The notes: a model not told the origin generated them from the letters alone. Positions 18,697 through 27,356 are shown, numbered from the stretch's first letter. The stretch: DNA of 64,000 nucleotides from Pseudomonas sp. BMS12 (GCF_001592875.1 NZ_LSOF01000004.1:36321-100320); one strand, 5' to 3'. Numbers and translations: made by a program.

Positions 18697-19749
18697 CTAC
18701 TCGAACAGCTCCAGCTGCTCATGCCGACCGCGCAGGTCGTGCAGGCGCACGCCCACGCCGAGCAGGCGTACCGGTTTGTTGCCACGGCTGAAGGCCGCAC
18801 TCAACAGCAGCTTGTAGCTGTCCAGATCACGGCGGGCGCCGGCCTGCTCCAGGGTGGTCTGGCTGAAGTCATGGAACTTGATCTTCACGAACGGCTTGTC
18901 CGGCCGGTAACTGGCGTCCAGCCGTGCCATGCGCGTGTCGAGCTGCGCCAGCAACTGCGGCAACTGCTCGAGGCAGGCCGCCAGGTCTGGCAGATCGTGA
19001 TCAAAGGTGTTTTCCACGCTCACCGACTGCCGCCGACTGTTGATCTGCACGGCGCGCTCGTCGATACCACGGGCCAGGCTCCACAGACGCTCGCCAAAGC
19101 TGCCGAACTCACGCGCCAGGGCCAGCTTGCTCCAGCCGCGCAGATCCATGCAGGTGCCAATCCCCAGGCGCCCCAGCTTGTCGGCGGTAACCTTGCCTAC
19201 ACCATGCAGCTTGCCGACCGGCAGCTCGGCAACGAAGTCCTCGACCTGCTCGGGGGTGATCACGAACAGGCCATTGGGCTTGCGCCAGTCGCTGGCGATC
19301 TTGGCCAGGAACTTGTTGGGCGCCACTCCGGCCGACACTGTTATATGCAGCTCCTGCGACACGCGCCGGCGAATTTCCTGGGCAATGCGCGTGGCGCTGC
19401 CGGCGAAGTGCGAACTGGCCGAGACGTCCAGATAGGCCTCATCCAGCGACAGCGGCTCGATGATCTCGGTGTAGTCGCGCATGATCGCGTGGATCTCGCG
19501 CGACGCGGCCTTGTAGGCATCCATGCGCGGTTTGACCACCAGCAGGTCCGGGCACAGCTTGAGTGCCTGCCCGGTCGGCATCGCCGAACGCACGCCCCAG
19601 GCCCGCGCCTCGTAGTTGCAGGTGGCGATCACCCCGCGCCTGTCGGCCTGACCACCCACTGCCAACGGCCTGCCAGCCAGGCGCGGGTCGTCGCGCATCT
19701 CGATGGCCGCGTAGAAACAGTCGCAGTCGATATGGATGATCTTGCGCAC
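18697..19749 (-). CDS. dinB: DNA polymerase IV
   Basis: Y-family translesion polymerase, about 350 residues. Catalytic carboxylates appear in IHIDCDCFYAA and SLDEAYLDVS; the steric-gate region FYAAIEMRDDP, helix-hairpin-helix part (LHGVGKVTADKLGRLGIG) and little-finger domain are intact. The C-terminus HEQLELFE may act as a beta-clamp-binding motif. A GTG at 19749 (VRKIIHID) matches homologues; a TTG at 19761 would add four residues. No LexA box is obvious just upstream. Confidence 0.93.
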   Translation of the reverse strand: MRKIIHIDCDCFYAAIEMRDDPRLAGRPLAVGGQADRRGVIATCNYEARAWGVRSAMPTGQALKLCPDLLVVKPRMDAYKAASREIHAIMRDYTEIIEPLSLDEAYLDVSASSHFAGSATRIAQEIRRRVSQELHITVSAGVAPNKFLAKIASDWRKPNGLFVITPEQVEDFVAELPVGKLHGVGKVTADKLGRLGIGTCMDLRGWSKLALAREFGSFGERLWSLARGIDERAVQINSRRQSVSVENTFDHDLPDLAACLEQLPQLLAQLDTRMARLDASYRPDKPFVKIKFHDFSQTTLEQAGARRDLDSYKLLLSAAFSRGNKPVRLLGVGVRLHDLRGRHEQLELFE

Positions 19750-19885
19750 GAATGCCCGCAAAGCCCCGTCTGGTATGCCCGGAAACCCCGAAGTCTACCA
19801 CCCGTCTGGCGCTAAGCATCTGAAGGAAAACCACTTTTTCCAGGAAACAGGTTGACATCAAACACTTCGCCAGTAGAATGGCCGC

Positions 19886-19962
<77 letters not shown>

Positions 19963-19970
19963 GATACCCA

Positions 19971-20004
19971 AACGCCCCGATCAGGAAACTGGTCGGGGCG
20001 TTTT
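19971..20004 (+). terminator. Terminator after tRNA-fMet
   Basis: Stem AACGCCCCGA / TCGGGGCGTT with a loop around AGGAAACT, ending in TTTTC, immediately after the tRNA. Confidence 0.88.
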
Positions 20005-20095
20005 CGTTTGCGTCGACAAAATCCGCTTCCTCAGCCTTCCTTAAGGAAAGCAACGTTATGCTGCCGCACAGCCAGGCCACCATCGAGGACGCAAC

Positions 20096-20647
20096 ATGAG
20101 CTGGAAGAACACCGAACACCGTTACGGACACCTGTCCATCAGCCTGCACTGGCTGATGCTACTGCTGATCGCCGCGGTGTATTTCACCATGGAGTTTCGC
20201 GGGATTTTCCCCAAAGGCAGCACCGGCCGTGGCCTGATGATGCAGGCCCACTTCATGCTCGGCCTTACGGTATTCGCCCTGGTCTGGCTGCGCCTGCTGG
20301 CCAGGCTCGTGGCCCCCACGCCCAAGATCGTCCCCACCATTCCACTGTGGCAGGCCGCTCCCGCCAAACTCATGCACCTGGCCCTGTACCTGCTGATGAT
20401 CGGGGTCCCCCTGGCCGGCTGGCTGATTCTCAGCGCCAAAGGCAAAGCCATTCCCTTCTACGGCCTGGAGCTGCCTGCGCTGGTCGGCAAGAACCATGAC
20501 CTGGCCGAGCAGATCGAACACTGGCATGTGCTGGCCGCCGAAGCCGGCTACTGGCTGATCGGCCTGCACGCGCTGGCGGCACTGTTCCACCACTACGTCA
20601 GCCGCGACAACACGCTCACCCGCATGCTGCCCCGCCGCTCCTCATAA
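20096..20647 (+). CDS. Cytochrome b561
   Basis: 183-residue integral membrane b-type cytochrome of the CybB/YodB family with four helices (about 14-30, 50-67, 88-108, 143-165). Candidate haem ligands are His12, His18, His51 and the histidines in EHWHVLAAEAGYWLIGLHALAALFHHY. These proteins shuttle electrons from quinol to periplasmic acceptors such as superoxide; substrate unproven here. An imperfect GC hairpin (GGCCCC / GGGGCC, near 20670) follows but lacks a clear T run. Confidence 0.88.
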   Translation: MSWKNTEHRYGHLSISLHWLMLLLIAAVYFTMEFRGIFPKGSTGRGLMMQAHFMLGLTVFALVWLRLLARLVAPTPKIVPTIPLWQAAPAKLMHLALYLLMIGVPLAGWLILSAKGKAIPFYGLELPALVGKNHDLAEQIEHWHVLAAEAGYWLIGLHALAALFHHYVSRDNTLTRMLPRRSS

Positions 20648-20795
20648 CAAGTAGCGCATGACACGGAACGGCCCCGCCACCGGGGCCTACCGCTGGGCTA
20701 GAGTGAAATAGCAGTCTCCTCAGCCGGAACTCGCTCATGAGCCCAGCGCAGCAACGCCACCTCGCCAGCTCGCGCCCGAATCGGCAGCGCCACCC

Positions 20796-21563
20796 GTGAA
20801 TCGCCCGCGCCCGCGGCTCTGGCTGCTCGGCCTCGCCCTGTCCAGCAGCCCGTTGCAGGCCGAAGAAATCGTGCTGGCCTCACCGTCCTACTGGTGCCCC
20901 TACAGCTGCACCGCCGGTGCGTCTGAAGAAGGCTTCACCATCGACATCATCCGCTGGATCTTCCAGCGCCACGGCATCGCCGTGCGTCTGGTCAACGAGA
21001 ACTACAGCCGCGCCCTCAGTGATGTGCGCAGCGGACGCTACACCGCCTCGCCCTCGACCATTCCCGAGGAGGCGCCGGACTTCGTCTACCCGCAGGAGGC
21101 CGTGTCCTCCAACCGCTTCTGCTTCTATACCCGTGCCGACAGCGATTGGCGCTACCAGGGTCCGCAGAGCCTGGCCGGCAAGACGGCAGGCATCATCCAG
21201 GGTTACGCCTACGGCGAACGGCTGGACGCCTATATCCACGAGCATGGCGCCGACTTCCACAAACACACCGGTAACGACCTGACCCGCCGCCTGTTGCGTC
21301 AGCTGCAGCTGGGCCGTTTCGACACCTTCCTCGAAGAAGAAAACCTGGTCGCCTACACCCTGCGCCTCAAGCCGGGCAACGCCCCGCGCATGGCCGGTTG
21401 CGAACCGCGCAGCCTGGCCTACATGGCCATCGCGCCGGATCACCCCAGGGCACAGGCCTATGCCGACCTGTTTGATGAAGGCATGCGCGAAATGCGCGCC
21501 AGCGGCGCCCTGGCCGAAGTGCTCGGCCGCTATGGCCTGAGCGACTGGCAGGCCAGCCCCTAG
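20796..21563 (+). CDS. Orphan periplasmic substrate-binding protein (PBP2 fold)
   Basis: 255-residue exported protein with a GTG start and a signal peptide ending near LQAEE. The type 2 binding fold shows SPSYWCPYSCTAGASEEGF, RALSDVRSGRYTASPST and TAGIIQGYAYGERLDAYI. Four or more cysteines (CPYSC, FCFY, AGCEP) may form disulfides in the periplasm. No permease or ATPase gene is near, so it may feed a distant transporter or a sensor. Start is uncertain because the ribosome site is weak. Confidence 0.78.
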   Translation: MNRPRPRLWLLGLALSSSPLQAEEIVLASPSYWCPYSCTAGASEEGFTIDIIRWIFQRHGIAVRLVNENYSRALSDVRSGRYTASPSTIPEEAPDFVYPQEAVSSNRFCFYTRADSDWRYQGPQSLAGKTAGIIQGYAYGERLDAYIHEHGADFHKHTGNDLTRRLLRQLQLGRFDTFLEEENLVAYTLRLKPGNAPRMAGCEPRSLAYMAIAPDHPRAQAYADLFDEGMREMRASGALAEVLGRYGLSDWQASP

Positions 21564-21621
21564 CTAATCCTTCAGCCGCGGCTCGACCGGCCAGGCGTGA
21601 CGGCCGTTGCGGCGATTGGGG

Positions 21622-22080
21622 CTACAGGTCTCGCGACATCAGGTGCTGCACCGCGCCCCAGGCCTGGAACTGCTCCAGCAAGGTCCAGCCACGCTTGGCG
21701 TAGTAGTCGGCGCGATCATGGGTGTGCAGGTACAGACGCGGGTATCCACGCGTACGCGCGGTGGCGCAGATGTGCTCGATCAGCCGCTCGGCCAGGCCCT
21801 GCCCCCGCGCCTCGGGGCGCACATACACGCAGGCCAGCCAGGGGCCAAGCTCAGCGCGCTGCGGCAGATCATCCCGGGCCAGGCCCGCACTGCCGAGCAA
21901 CACATCGCCGTCCAGGGCGATAAGCATTTCCCACTCGCCGTTGTGCTGCCCGGCGGCAAACTCCGCCTGCCACTCGGCCAGTGGCTGCTCGGCGAACTCG
22001 TAGGGGAATTGCCGGTAGAGCCATTCGGCCAGCGGGGCGGCATGTGCGGGATGGTCACGAAGCCAGGCGAGAGTGGGCAT
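21622..22080 (-). CDS. GNAT family N-acetyltransferase
   Basis: 152-residue acetyltransferase. The acetyl-CoA-binding motif A is visible as ACVYVRPEARGQGLAERLIEH, preceded by the beta strand GSAGLARDDLP and followed by LYLHTHDRADYYAKRGW. The ATG at 22080 follows a good AAGGA. Substrate is unknown. It converges with the binding-protein gene at 20796. Confidence 0.87.
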   Translation of the reverse strand: MPTLAWLRDHPAHAAPLAEWLYRQFPYEFAEQPLAEWQAEFAAGQHNGEWEMLIALDGDVLLGSAGLARDDLPQRAELGPWLACVYVRPEARGQGLAERLIEHICATARTRGYPRLYLHTHDRADYYAKRGWTLLEQFQAWGAVQHLMSRDL

Positions 22081-22246
22081 GGGGTTCCTTGGCGACTGAG
22101 CGAAACGGGCCCGCACAATAGCGCACCGGGCGCCGCAGGACACAACCGTCGAGGCCGAAGGCAACAGCGCGCCATGCCGTACAGCAGGCGCGTAACAGAC
22201 AGGGTGCAGGGCCTGCAGGCAGGCCCTGGCGGGGGATTAACGCAGC

Positions 22247-23026
22247 TTAGAGCTTGTCATCCTTCAACCCGGCGTACAGACGGGTCATCTCGTTGAGCTG
22301 GCGGAACATCGAGTCGGCGTTGACCGCCACGATGGTCGGCATGAAGGTCTTCGAGGAGAACGCCTTGCTGGTGAACTGCCACTTGGCGTCGGTCTTGCGC
22401 AGCGCCTCGGCGATCTCCGCGTTCGGCGCGCCGCTGGCCTGCAGCTCCTGCATGATGCTGCCGAACTCCGCGACCGAGGCGTTGAAGTCCGCATCCAGGT
22501 TCGGCGCCGCCACGCCCCAGGCACGCGCCATGTAGAACATCGCCGTACGCTGGGTCAGCACGCGGTTCCAACCGCTGCGGTTGATGGCATGTGAGGCGGC
22601 ATCGCCGTTGTGCTGCTCGAACAGGTCGACCACCTGCTGGCACTGCTTGACCAGCTGCTCGGCAGACGCCAGCACGGCGGGCGCCTGGGCCTTGTCCGGT
22701 GCCGCCAGGATGCTCGGCTTGTAGGCATTCCAGGTGGTTTCGACCTGGGCCAGTGCCGCGCGAATCTCGTCGTTCGGGGCGTAGGCCTTGAGTTGCTGGT
22801 GGTGGTTCTCGAACAGGGCAATGCTTTCGGCGCGCTGGCGCGTGGCGTCTTCGACTTTCACATCGGAGCCGATCATCAGGTAGTCCTTGGCGATGATCTG
22901 GCCCAGGCTGCGCTGCAGCCCCGCCATGTTCATGGCCTCCAGCGGCGCCATCTGGGCCCAGCTGGCAAAACTCAACGACAAGCCGCAACCGAGCAGCAGT
23001 GCACGCAATACAGGTTTGATTGACAC
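22247..23026 (-). CDS. Exported PilJ-type sensor-domain protein
   Basis: 259-residue protein with a signal peptide (to about FASWAQ) and helical repeats of the type IV pili methyl-accepting chemotaxis transducer N-terminal domain (PilJ-like): AGLQRSLGQIIAKDYLMIG near 35-55 and QRTAMFYMARAWG near 160. No transmembrane anchor, HAMP or signalling domain follows, so the domain stands alone in the periplasm. The start is GTG with AAGGA eight bases upstream. Function unknown; such domains occur in nitrate-sensing NarX/PilJ-like receptors. Confidence 0.75.
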   Translation of the reverse strand: MSIKPVLRALLLGCGLSLSFASWAQMAPLEAMNMAGLQRSLGQIIAKDYLMIGSDVKVEDATRQRAESIALFENHHQQLKAYAPNDEIRAALAQVETTWNAYKPSILAAPDKAQAPAVLASAEQLVKQCQQVVDLFEQHNGDAASHAINRSGWNRVLTQRTAMFYMARAWGVAAPNLDADFNASVAEFGSIMQELQASGAPNAEIAEALRKTDAKWQFTSKAFSSKTFMPTIVAVNADSMFRQLNEMTRLYAGLKDDKL

Positions 23027-23446
23027 AGAAATTCCTTAATTCGCACGGGGCAAAGATCAAAAGAACATCGCTCACGACGCGAGCGGGGGCGCGGTGAGGA
23101 CAGGGGATGCTGTTGAGTTCTTATGAAAATAGGCGCGCGTGATTGCGGAGCAGAACCACACCCGGCGCCGGCAGCAGGCGCGCATTCTACGCGATGCCCG
23201 GGGCTCGGGATGGATGGTGGAGAGAATTTGTTAGCCAACTAACAATAATGGTATGGGGAGGTTGACTGGGTTGTCAGGTATGGCGTTGGGCCATTATTTG
23301 GGGGTAAGGTCGGGCATCGACTAGCAGGGATGCGTTGTTCATGGCTGTGGCTGCCCGCCTGACTTCCTTGATCACTCCTGATGCCCCGAGCTTCACGGTG
23401 CGTTCTGCATCTGCGGCTGGCTCATTTCGGTATCGCCTGAAAGGCA
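23027..23446. other. Intergenic region without a supported gene
   Basis: No convincing coding sequence. A perfect palindrome TTGTTAG-CCAA-CTAACAA lies at about 23229-23246 and could be an operator or a decayed hairpin. The segment 23290-23440 keeps an open minus-strand frame (KLGASGVIKEVRRAATAMNN) that resembles the end of a lost gene, but has no start of its own. Confidence 0.5.
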
Positions 23447-23667
23447 GTTTTCGCCCTGCTGGGCGCCTCACTTTCTTTGCTTGTGCAAAGAAAGTAAGCA
23501 AAGAAACACACCCCGGCATCCGGGTCTCGCTGCGCTCGACTCCCCTCCTTCCGGTGCCGCTCCGGGGGCCGGCTTACAAGGGCCGTCCTTGGCCCTTTAA
23601 GCCTTTCGCCGCATCCATGCGGCTCACTCCCCTACGCAACACCTCCACTCGGCCTACTGACGGGGAG
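23447..23667 (+). repeat. Dispersed repeat, copy A
   Basis: About 220 bases beginning TTTTCGCCCTGCTGGGCG and including CACTTTCTTTGCTTGTGCAA, the CATCCGGGTCTCGCTGCG stretch and GCATCCATGCGGCTCA. A second copy in inverted orientation lies at 24711-24933. Both hold pseudo-frames of the MPGCVS... kind that are commonly mis-annotated as small proteins in Pseudomonas. The inner hairpin CTTTCTTTGCTTGTGCAAAGAAAG is conserved in both. Confidence 0.75.
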
Positions 23668-23778
23668 TTGGCGCGCATGAGGGTTTCGCGTTTCAGGCCG
23701 GTCGGAGTTGTCGGTTCGCTTCGGCGCGCGCTGATCGTGCCCACGCTCCGCGTGGGAACCATAAGAAAGGACATCTGA

Positions 23779-24672
23779 ATGCCAACCTGGCTGATTACTC
23801 TGATCCCAACCATTTGCATGTTGGTACCGTGTGCGGGGCTATTCATTTATCTGAAGCGTCAGGAGCGGGAGGACAGAAAAAGTCCGCTGGTAGACGACCT
23901 TCTGCGCCTACCAGGCGAAACCCTGAATGAGCGCTTTCGCGAAGGCATCTTCGACCTTTGTGGTGTCTTTGCTGCATCGGTGCTCTTACCGGCAATTGGG
24001 CTATTAATGCTGCTCAACAGCTGGGTCGATCCAACGCGAATCAAGTTTGGCGCTACCGCAGTTATCGCCGCCGTGATGATTTTCGGTGGTGTGGCCTGGT
24101 CACTCTGGAAAGCTGTGAAAGTCCTACGAACGATCACTACGACAAAGCGTGGCCTGGAAGGCGAGCTAGCGACCGCGCAGCTACTCACCCCACTCTTGGC
24201 AGAAGGCTGGCAGCTATTTCATGACCTGCCGATGAAACGCAGCAATATCGACCATGTGCTGGTCGGCCCCACAGGCGTCTACGCCATCGAAACCAAGTAC
24301 CGATCGAAGCGCCTGTCACTCAAAGGCAAGGAAAGCGCACAGGCCGAGTACGACGGCAGCTCTATTCGTTTTGCCGGCGGCGCGAACGAACACCTGCCGG
24401 TTCAGCAGGCGCAGGCAGTTGCTGGTGAGTTGAGCAAATGGCTACACGGCAAGCTCGGTGAGCCTGTGAGCGTGGCTCCCGTAGTCGCGCTACCAGGTTG
24501 GTTCGTAAAAACCACACATAAGCCCGGCAACGGCCAGGCGTATGTCATCAACCCCAAAGTCCATTACCTGTTCCAGAAGCGCCCCGCTCAGATCGAGCAG
24601 AGCATTCAGATACGCGTTGCGGCGGCATTGCGGGAACTCGCCGTACGCCCCGCCCCTGGCGCCAATCAATGA
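23779..24672 (+). CDS. Membrane protein with NERD (nuclease-related) domain
   Basis: 297 residues. Hydrophobic helices lie at about 5-25, 58-80 and 89-108, then a NERD domain at about 125-240: GLEGELATAQLLTPLL, the Asp158 of NIDHVLVG, and Glu171-x-Lys173 in VYAIETKY, which correspond to the D...ExK nuclease-like core. NERD proteins are predicted to process DNA or RNA, often on mobile or accessory DNA. A good AAGG ribosome site precedes the ATG. The gene sits between two inverted repeat copies, suggesting an inserted or exchanged cassette. Its true substrate is unknown. Confidence 0.8.
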   Translation: MPTWLITLIPTICMLVPCAGLFIYLKRQEREDRKSPLVDDLLRLPGETLNERFREGIFDLCGVFAASVLLPAIGLLMLLNSWVDPTRIKFGATAVIAAVMIFGGVAWSLWKAVKVLRTITTTKRGLEGELATAQLLTPLLAEGWQLFHDLPMKRSNIDHVLVGPTGVYAIETKYRSKRLSLKGKESAQAEYDGSSIRFAGGANEHLPVQQAQAVAGELSKWLHGKLGEPVSVAPVVALPGWFVKTTHKPGNGQAYVINPKVHYLFQKRPAQIEQSIQIRVAAALRELAVRPAPGANQ

Positions 24673-24710
24673 CCGTACCTAAACACCAAAAGCTCGGGCC
24701 GGGATCGGGT

Positions 24711-24933
24711 CCCGTCAGGAGGCTGAGTGGAGTCGTTGCGTAAGGGGTTGAGCGGCATGGATGCCGCGAGAGCCGCGATGGGCCAGGGATGGCCCTTCGC
24801 GGCGGGCCCCTGGAGCAATGATGGAACGAAGGGAGTCTCGCGCAGCGAGACCCGGATGTCGGGTGTGCTTTCTCTTTGGTTACTTTCTCTTTGCACAAGC
24901 AAAGAGAAAGTGACTCGCCGGGAAGGCGAAAAA
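24711..24933 (-). repeat. Dispersed repeat, copy B (inverted relative to copy A)
   Basis: Read on the minus strand it runs TTTTCGCCTTCCCGGCGAG, CACTTTCTCTTTGCTTGTGC, CATCCGGGTCTCGCTGCGCG and on to GCATCCATGCCGCTCAACC, matching copy A with a few small differences over about 220 bases. The two copies face each other across the NERD gene. Confidence 0.75.
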
Positions 24934-25004
24934 CGAGACTATGATTCCGCTAGAGGTTTCGAACGTAAATCTGACCTTTTTTTCTAATGCATAGAGAAAC
25001 CACA

Positions 25005-25988
25005 ATGAACACCGAGGCAACGCTCGATAAAGCCATACAAAATCGAAAGACAGAAAACAAAATCGTCAAATCATCTGTAATAGCCTCTAGCACATGGACG
25101 ACACTTATTGCCCCAATAATTATTGGCGCCGCAATAACCCGAGCGATACCAACCAACAACATAACACTTGCAGAAGGCATCTCCTACGTAACCTTTGCCG
25201 CCATACACATTCTATGCACAATTATAATATTCAGATCATCATCAATGCACTCACTATCAAATGACGCAGAAGAAATAATAGAAGAAAACAAAAAGCTGAA
25301 CGAAGTACTTCTACCAGAAGCAATTCAATACTCTAAACTCCAGCAACTTCAAACAATCACATGCTACCTTGCAACATTAGAATTAGAACAAGCAATTGAA
25401 GAACTCAATAAATCAAAAAACCTGACTATCAGCGAGTTTATACAAACAGCAGACGGACACGTCGCAAGAATACTAAAACCTCTCAGCGACAATCGCGAAG
25501 ACCTGTTCATGTACAAAGAGGGCTCTCTTTACAACATAGCTCTCTATATCCACGCACCCGAAACCAATCTTCTAAATATAAGATGGCGCGACTGCGATAA
25601 AAGACTTAACCAAACCAATAGAAGCTGGCAACCAGGCTTTGGACATGTAGGATTATCTTTCCTTCACAATGAAATCAAAATATGTCCAGACATATCAAAA
25701 AGCACTGAATTAACCAGTAGCTATACTGAGTCCGACACCAAACAATACCGTTCATTTCTGTCAGTGCCAATTTCTGAATGCCAGCGACCAGACCATGGGA
25801 CAGATGGTGCTTCACAAAAACCTTTTGGAGTGATAGTTTTAACAAGTGCTGCGCCTGAGCAGTTCTCGCTACAGCGAGATAAAGTCTTGATGCTCACAAT
25901 AGCCAAGCTACTATCTATATACATAGACAAGCTGCACAGTAGTTCCAGCATGATAGTCAAGGAGGAAAGCAATGAAGAGCAAGCCTAA
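25005..25988 (+). CDS. Two-TM protein with C-terminal GAF-like domain, unknown function
   Basis: 327 residues, AT-rich (35% GC in the 60 bases from 25261, against a GC-rich background). Two hydrophobic helices (about 30-48, 57-77) are followed by an acidic coiled-coil stretch (about 83-105) and a domain from about 140 to 310 with a GAF-like pattern: PGFGHVGLSFLHNE, ICPDISKSTEL, YRSFLSVPI, PFGVIVLTSAAPEQF, LTIAKLLSIYID. The ATG at 25005 is preferred over 24987. It overlaps the next small gene, so they form one unit. A membrane-anchored small-molecule sensor is one reading; horizontal acquisition is likely. Confidence 0.65.
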   Translation: MNTEATLDKAIQNRKTENKIVKSSVIASSTWTTLIAPIIIGAAITRAIPTNNITLAEGISYVTFAAIHILCTIIIFRSSSMHSLSNDAEEIIEENKKLNEVLLPEAIQYSKLQQLQTITCYLATLELEQAIEELNKSKNLTISEFIQTADGHVARILKPLSDNREDLFMYKEGSLYNIALYIHAPETNLLNIRWRDCDKRLNQTNRSWQPGFGHVGLSFLHNEIKICPDISKSTELTSSYTESDTKQYRSFLSVPISECQRPDHGTDGASQKPFGVIVLTSAAPEQFSLQRDKVLMLTIAKLLSIYIDKLHSSSSMIVKEESNEEQA

Positions 25989-26178
25989 TTTCTTCTCGAA
26001 CTATGTAAAGAGTGAACTTAGTACAGAAAAATCAATTTCAATGAGCTTTGAAGGCGAATTGATTAGCAGCCTCTCATCAAGCACATCCTTTGCAAAGGAA
26101 TGGATCTCCACCGAGCAAGAGGAAGGAGCCAAATATTTGATTCATATCATGAAAGAAAAAGCAAAATTAGCCAGCTAA
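25972..26178 (+). CDS. 68-residue protein of unknown function, coupled to the GAF-like gene
   Basis: Starts MKSKPNFFSNYVKSELSTEK, has no transmembrane segment, and is serine- and glutamate-rich in the middle with a basic helical end (YLIHIMKEKAKLAS). A strong GGAGG ribosome site lies inside the end of the preceding gene, which it overlaps by 17 bases; this coupling supports it as a real gene. It shares the low GC of its partner and is followed by a terminator. No family recognised. Confidence 0.65.
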   Translation: MKSKPNFFSNYVKSELSTEKSISMSFEGELISSLSSSTSFAKEWISTEQEEGAKYLIHIMKEKAKLAS

Positions 26179-26197
26179 TAACTCGTTGAGCCGTCGA

Positions 26198-26229
26198 CAA
26201 AAAGGCCCGCTGTATAGCGGGCCTTTTTC
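26198..26229 (+). terminator. Bidirectional terminator
   Basis: Stem AAAGGCCCGC / GCGGGCCTTT with A run before and T run after, so it can serve the AT-rich operon on the plus strand and the amidotransferase gene on the minus strand. Confidence 0.88.
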
Positions 26230-26249
26230 TTTCAGTGTGAGTTTTAGAG

Positions 26250-27035
26250 TCACGCTAATGAGGTCGCCTCACTCCTCCGCTCAGACTTTCTCATCTGATA
26301 CTCCCTCGCCGCCTCATGAAACGCCCCAATCAGCGCGTTGTAATCCGCCTTCTCCCAATAGCGATACTCCGGATGCCACTGCACCCCGACAGCAAACGCC
26401 TTGGCACCAATCACGCTGACCGCCTCGATCTGCCCATCCTCACACACCGCCTCGACCTGTAGCCCCTCACCGAGCCGATCAATCCCCTGCCCATGCAGCG
26501 AGTTGACGCTGATCTCGCGTTCGCCAAGCAGCTTGTGCAGCACGCCGCCTTCTGTGAGGCGAACACTGTGCATCGGCCCATAGGCCACATCATCCGGCAC
26601 GCCCTTGCGCTCACGGTGGTCCATACGGCCTTCCACCTCATGCACCTCACGGTGCAGGGTGCCGCCGTACAGCACGTTGAGTTCCTGCGCGCCGCGGCAG
26701 ATACCGAGGAACGGAATGCCACGCTCGATGCAGGCGCGCATCAGGCGCAGCACGGTGGCGTCGCGGGGTTTGTCGGCCAGGCCCAGGCCGGGGTGGTCGT
26801 CACCGTAGAAGCTCGGATGCACGTTGGACAGCGAGCCGCCGAACATGATGCCGGAGACGCTGTCGAGCACGGTGTCGAGGTCGAGATCGTCGGCGAAGGC
26901 CGGGATCATCAGGGGGAAGGCGTCAAAGCCAGTGACTGCCTGGATGTACTTTTCGCCGACCAGGTGAAACCAGCCGATGTCACGGTCGGTCAGCTGCCAG
27001 CGGCACAGGGGAAGGCCAATCATGGGTTTGCTCAT
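26250..27035 (-). CDS. Gamma-glutamyl-gamma-aminobutyrate hydrolase-like class I amidotransferase (PuuD/PauD family)
   Basis: 261-residue peptidase C26 protein. The catalytic triad is visible: Cys113 in LGICRGAQE, His221 and Glu223 in GVQWHPEY. The family hydrolyses gamma-glutamyl-amide intermediates of polyamine catabolism to glutamate and GABA (or a related acid). Its position next to the beta-alanine genes fits polyamine breakdown products (propane-diamine and spermidine routes), but no gamma-glutamyl ligase is in the window, so the substrate is inferred. Confidence 0.85.
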   Translation of the reverse strand: MSKPMIGLPLCRWQLTDRDIGWFHLVGEKYIQAVTGFDAFPLMIPAFADDLDLDTVLDSVSGIMFGGSLSNVHPSFYGDDHPGLGLADKPRDATVLRLMRACIERGIPFLGICRGAQELNVLYGGTLHREVHEVEGRMDHRERKGVPDDVAYGPMHSVRLTEGGVLHKLLGEREISVNSLHGQGIDRLGEGLQVEAVCEDGQIEAVSVIGAKAFAVGVQWHPEYRYWEKADYNALIGAFHEAAREYQMRKSERRSEATSLA

Positions 27036-27063
27036 TTGGGTAGTCCTCTTCTGAGAACCAGCC

Positions 27064-27183
27064 AGGAGTGATTGCGCGTCGGAAAAACTGCGTTAAAAGC
27101 GGGCTCGGGCTGCTCATTTACAGGGCGTAAACTCCGCGCCCTCGCCCGCTTTTGCCTTGTTTTTCTCTAGCGCACCCACTCCT
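27064..27183. repeat. 120-bp imperfect inverted-repeat element
   Basis: Left arm starts AGGAGTGATTGCGC and ends AAAAGCGGGCTCGGGC; right arm runs GCCCTCGCCCGCTTTT to GCGCACCCACTCCT. The arms are about 46 bases, imperfectly complementary, with a loop of about 27. The ends AGGAGTG / CACTCCT look like terminal inverted repeats, and GAACC occurs directly outside each end. It has no coding capacity. Confidence 0.6.
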
Positions 27184-27356
27184 GAACCGGTTCTAAATGG
27201 TTGAAGTGGGCTGCCCTTGGGAGAGCGGGCTAGCGGTTCACCAGAATCGTGAGTCCGCTCGCCCAAGGGGTGCCGCGTCCCGATCTTTGCCGGTTCACTG
27301 CACCAATGCCGCGCCCGCGCGGCAGGTTGTTCGGTGTTGCTTGGTGTTGCTCGGTC

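Noticed and set aside
22206..22229. GC palindrome after the PilJ-type gene as a terminator
   Set aside because: No T run follows on the minus strand.
23274..23519. Small minus-strand frame starting MPGCVS
   Set aside because: It lies across the dispersed repeat; such frames are typical artefacts of this repeat in Pseudomonas.
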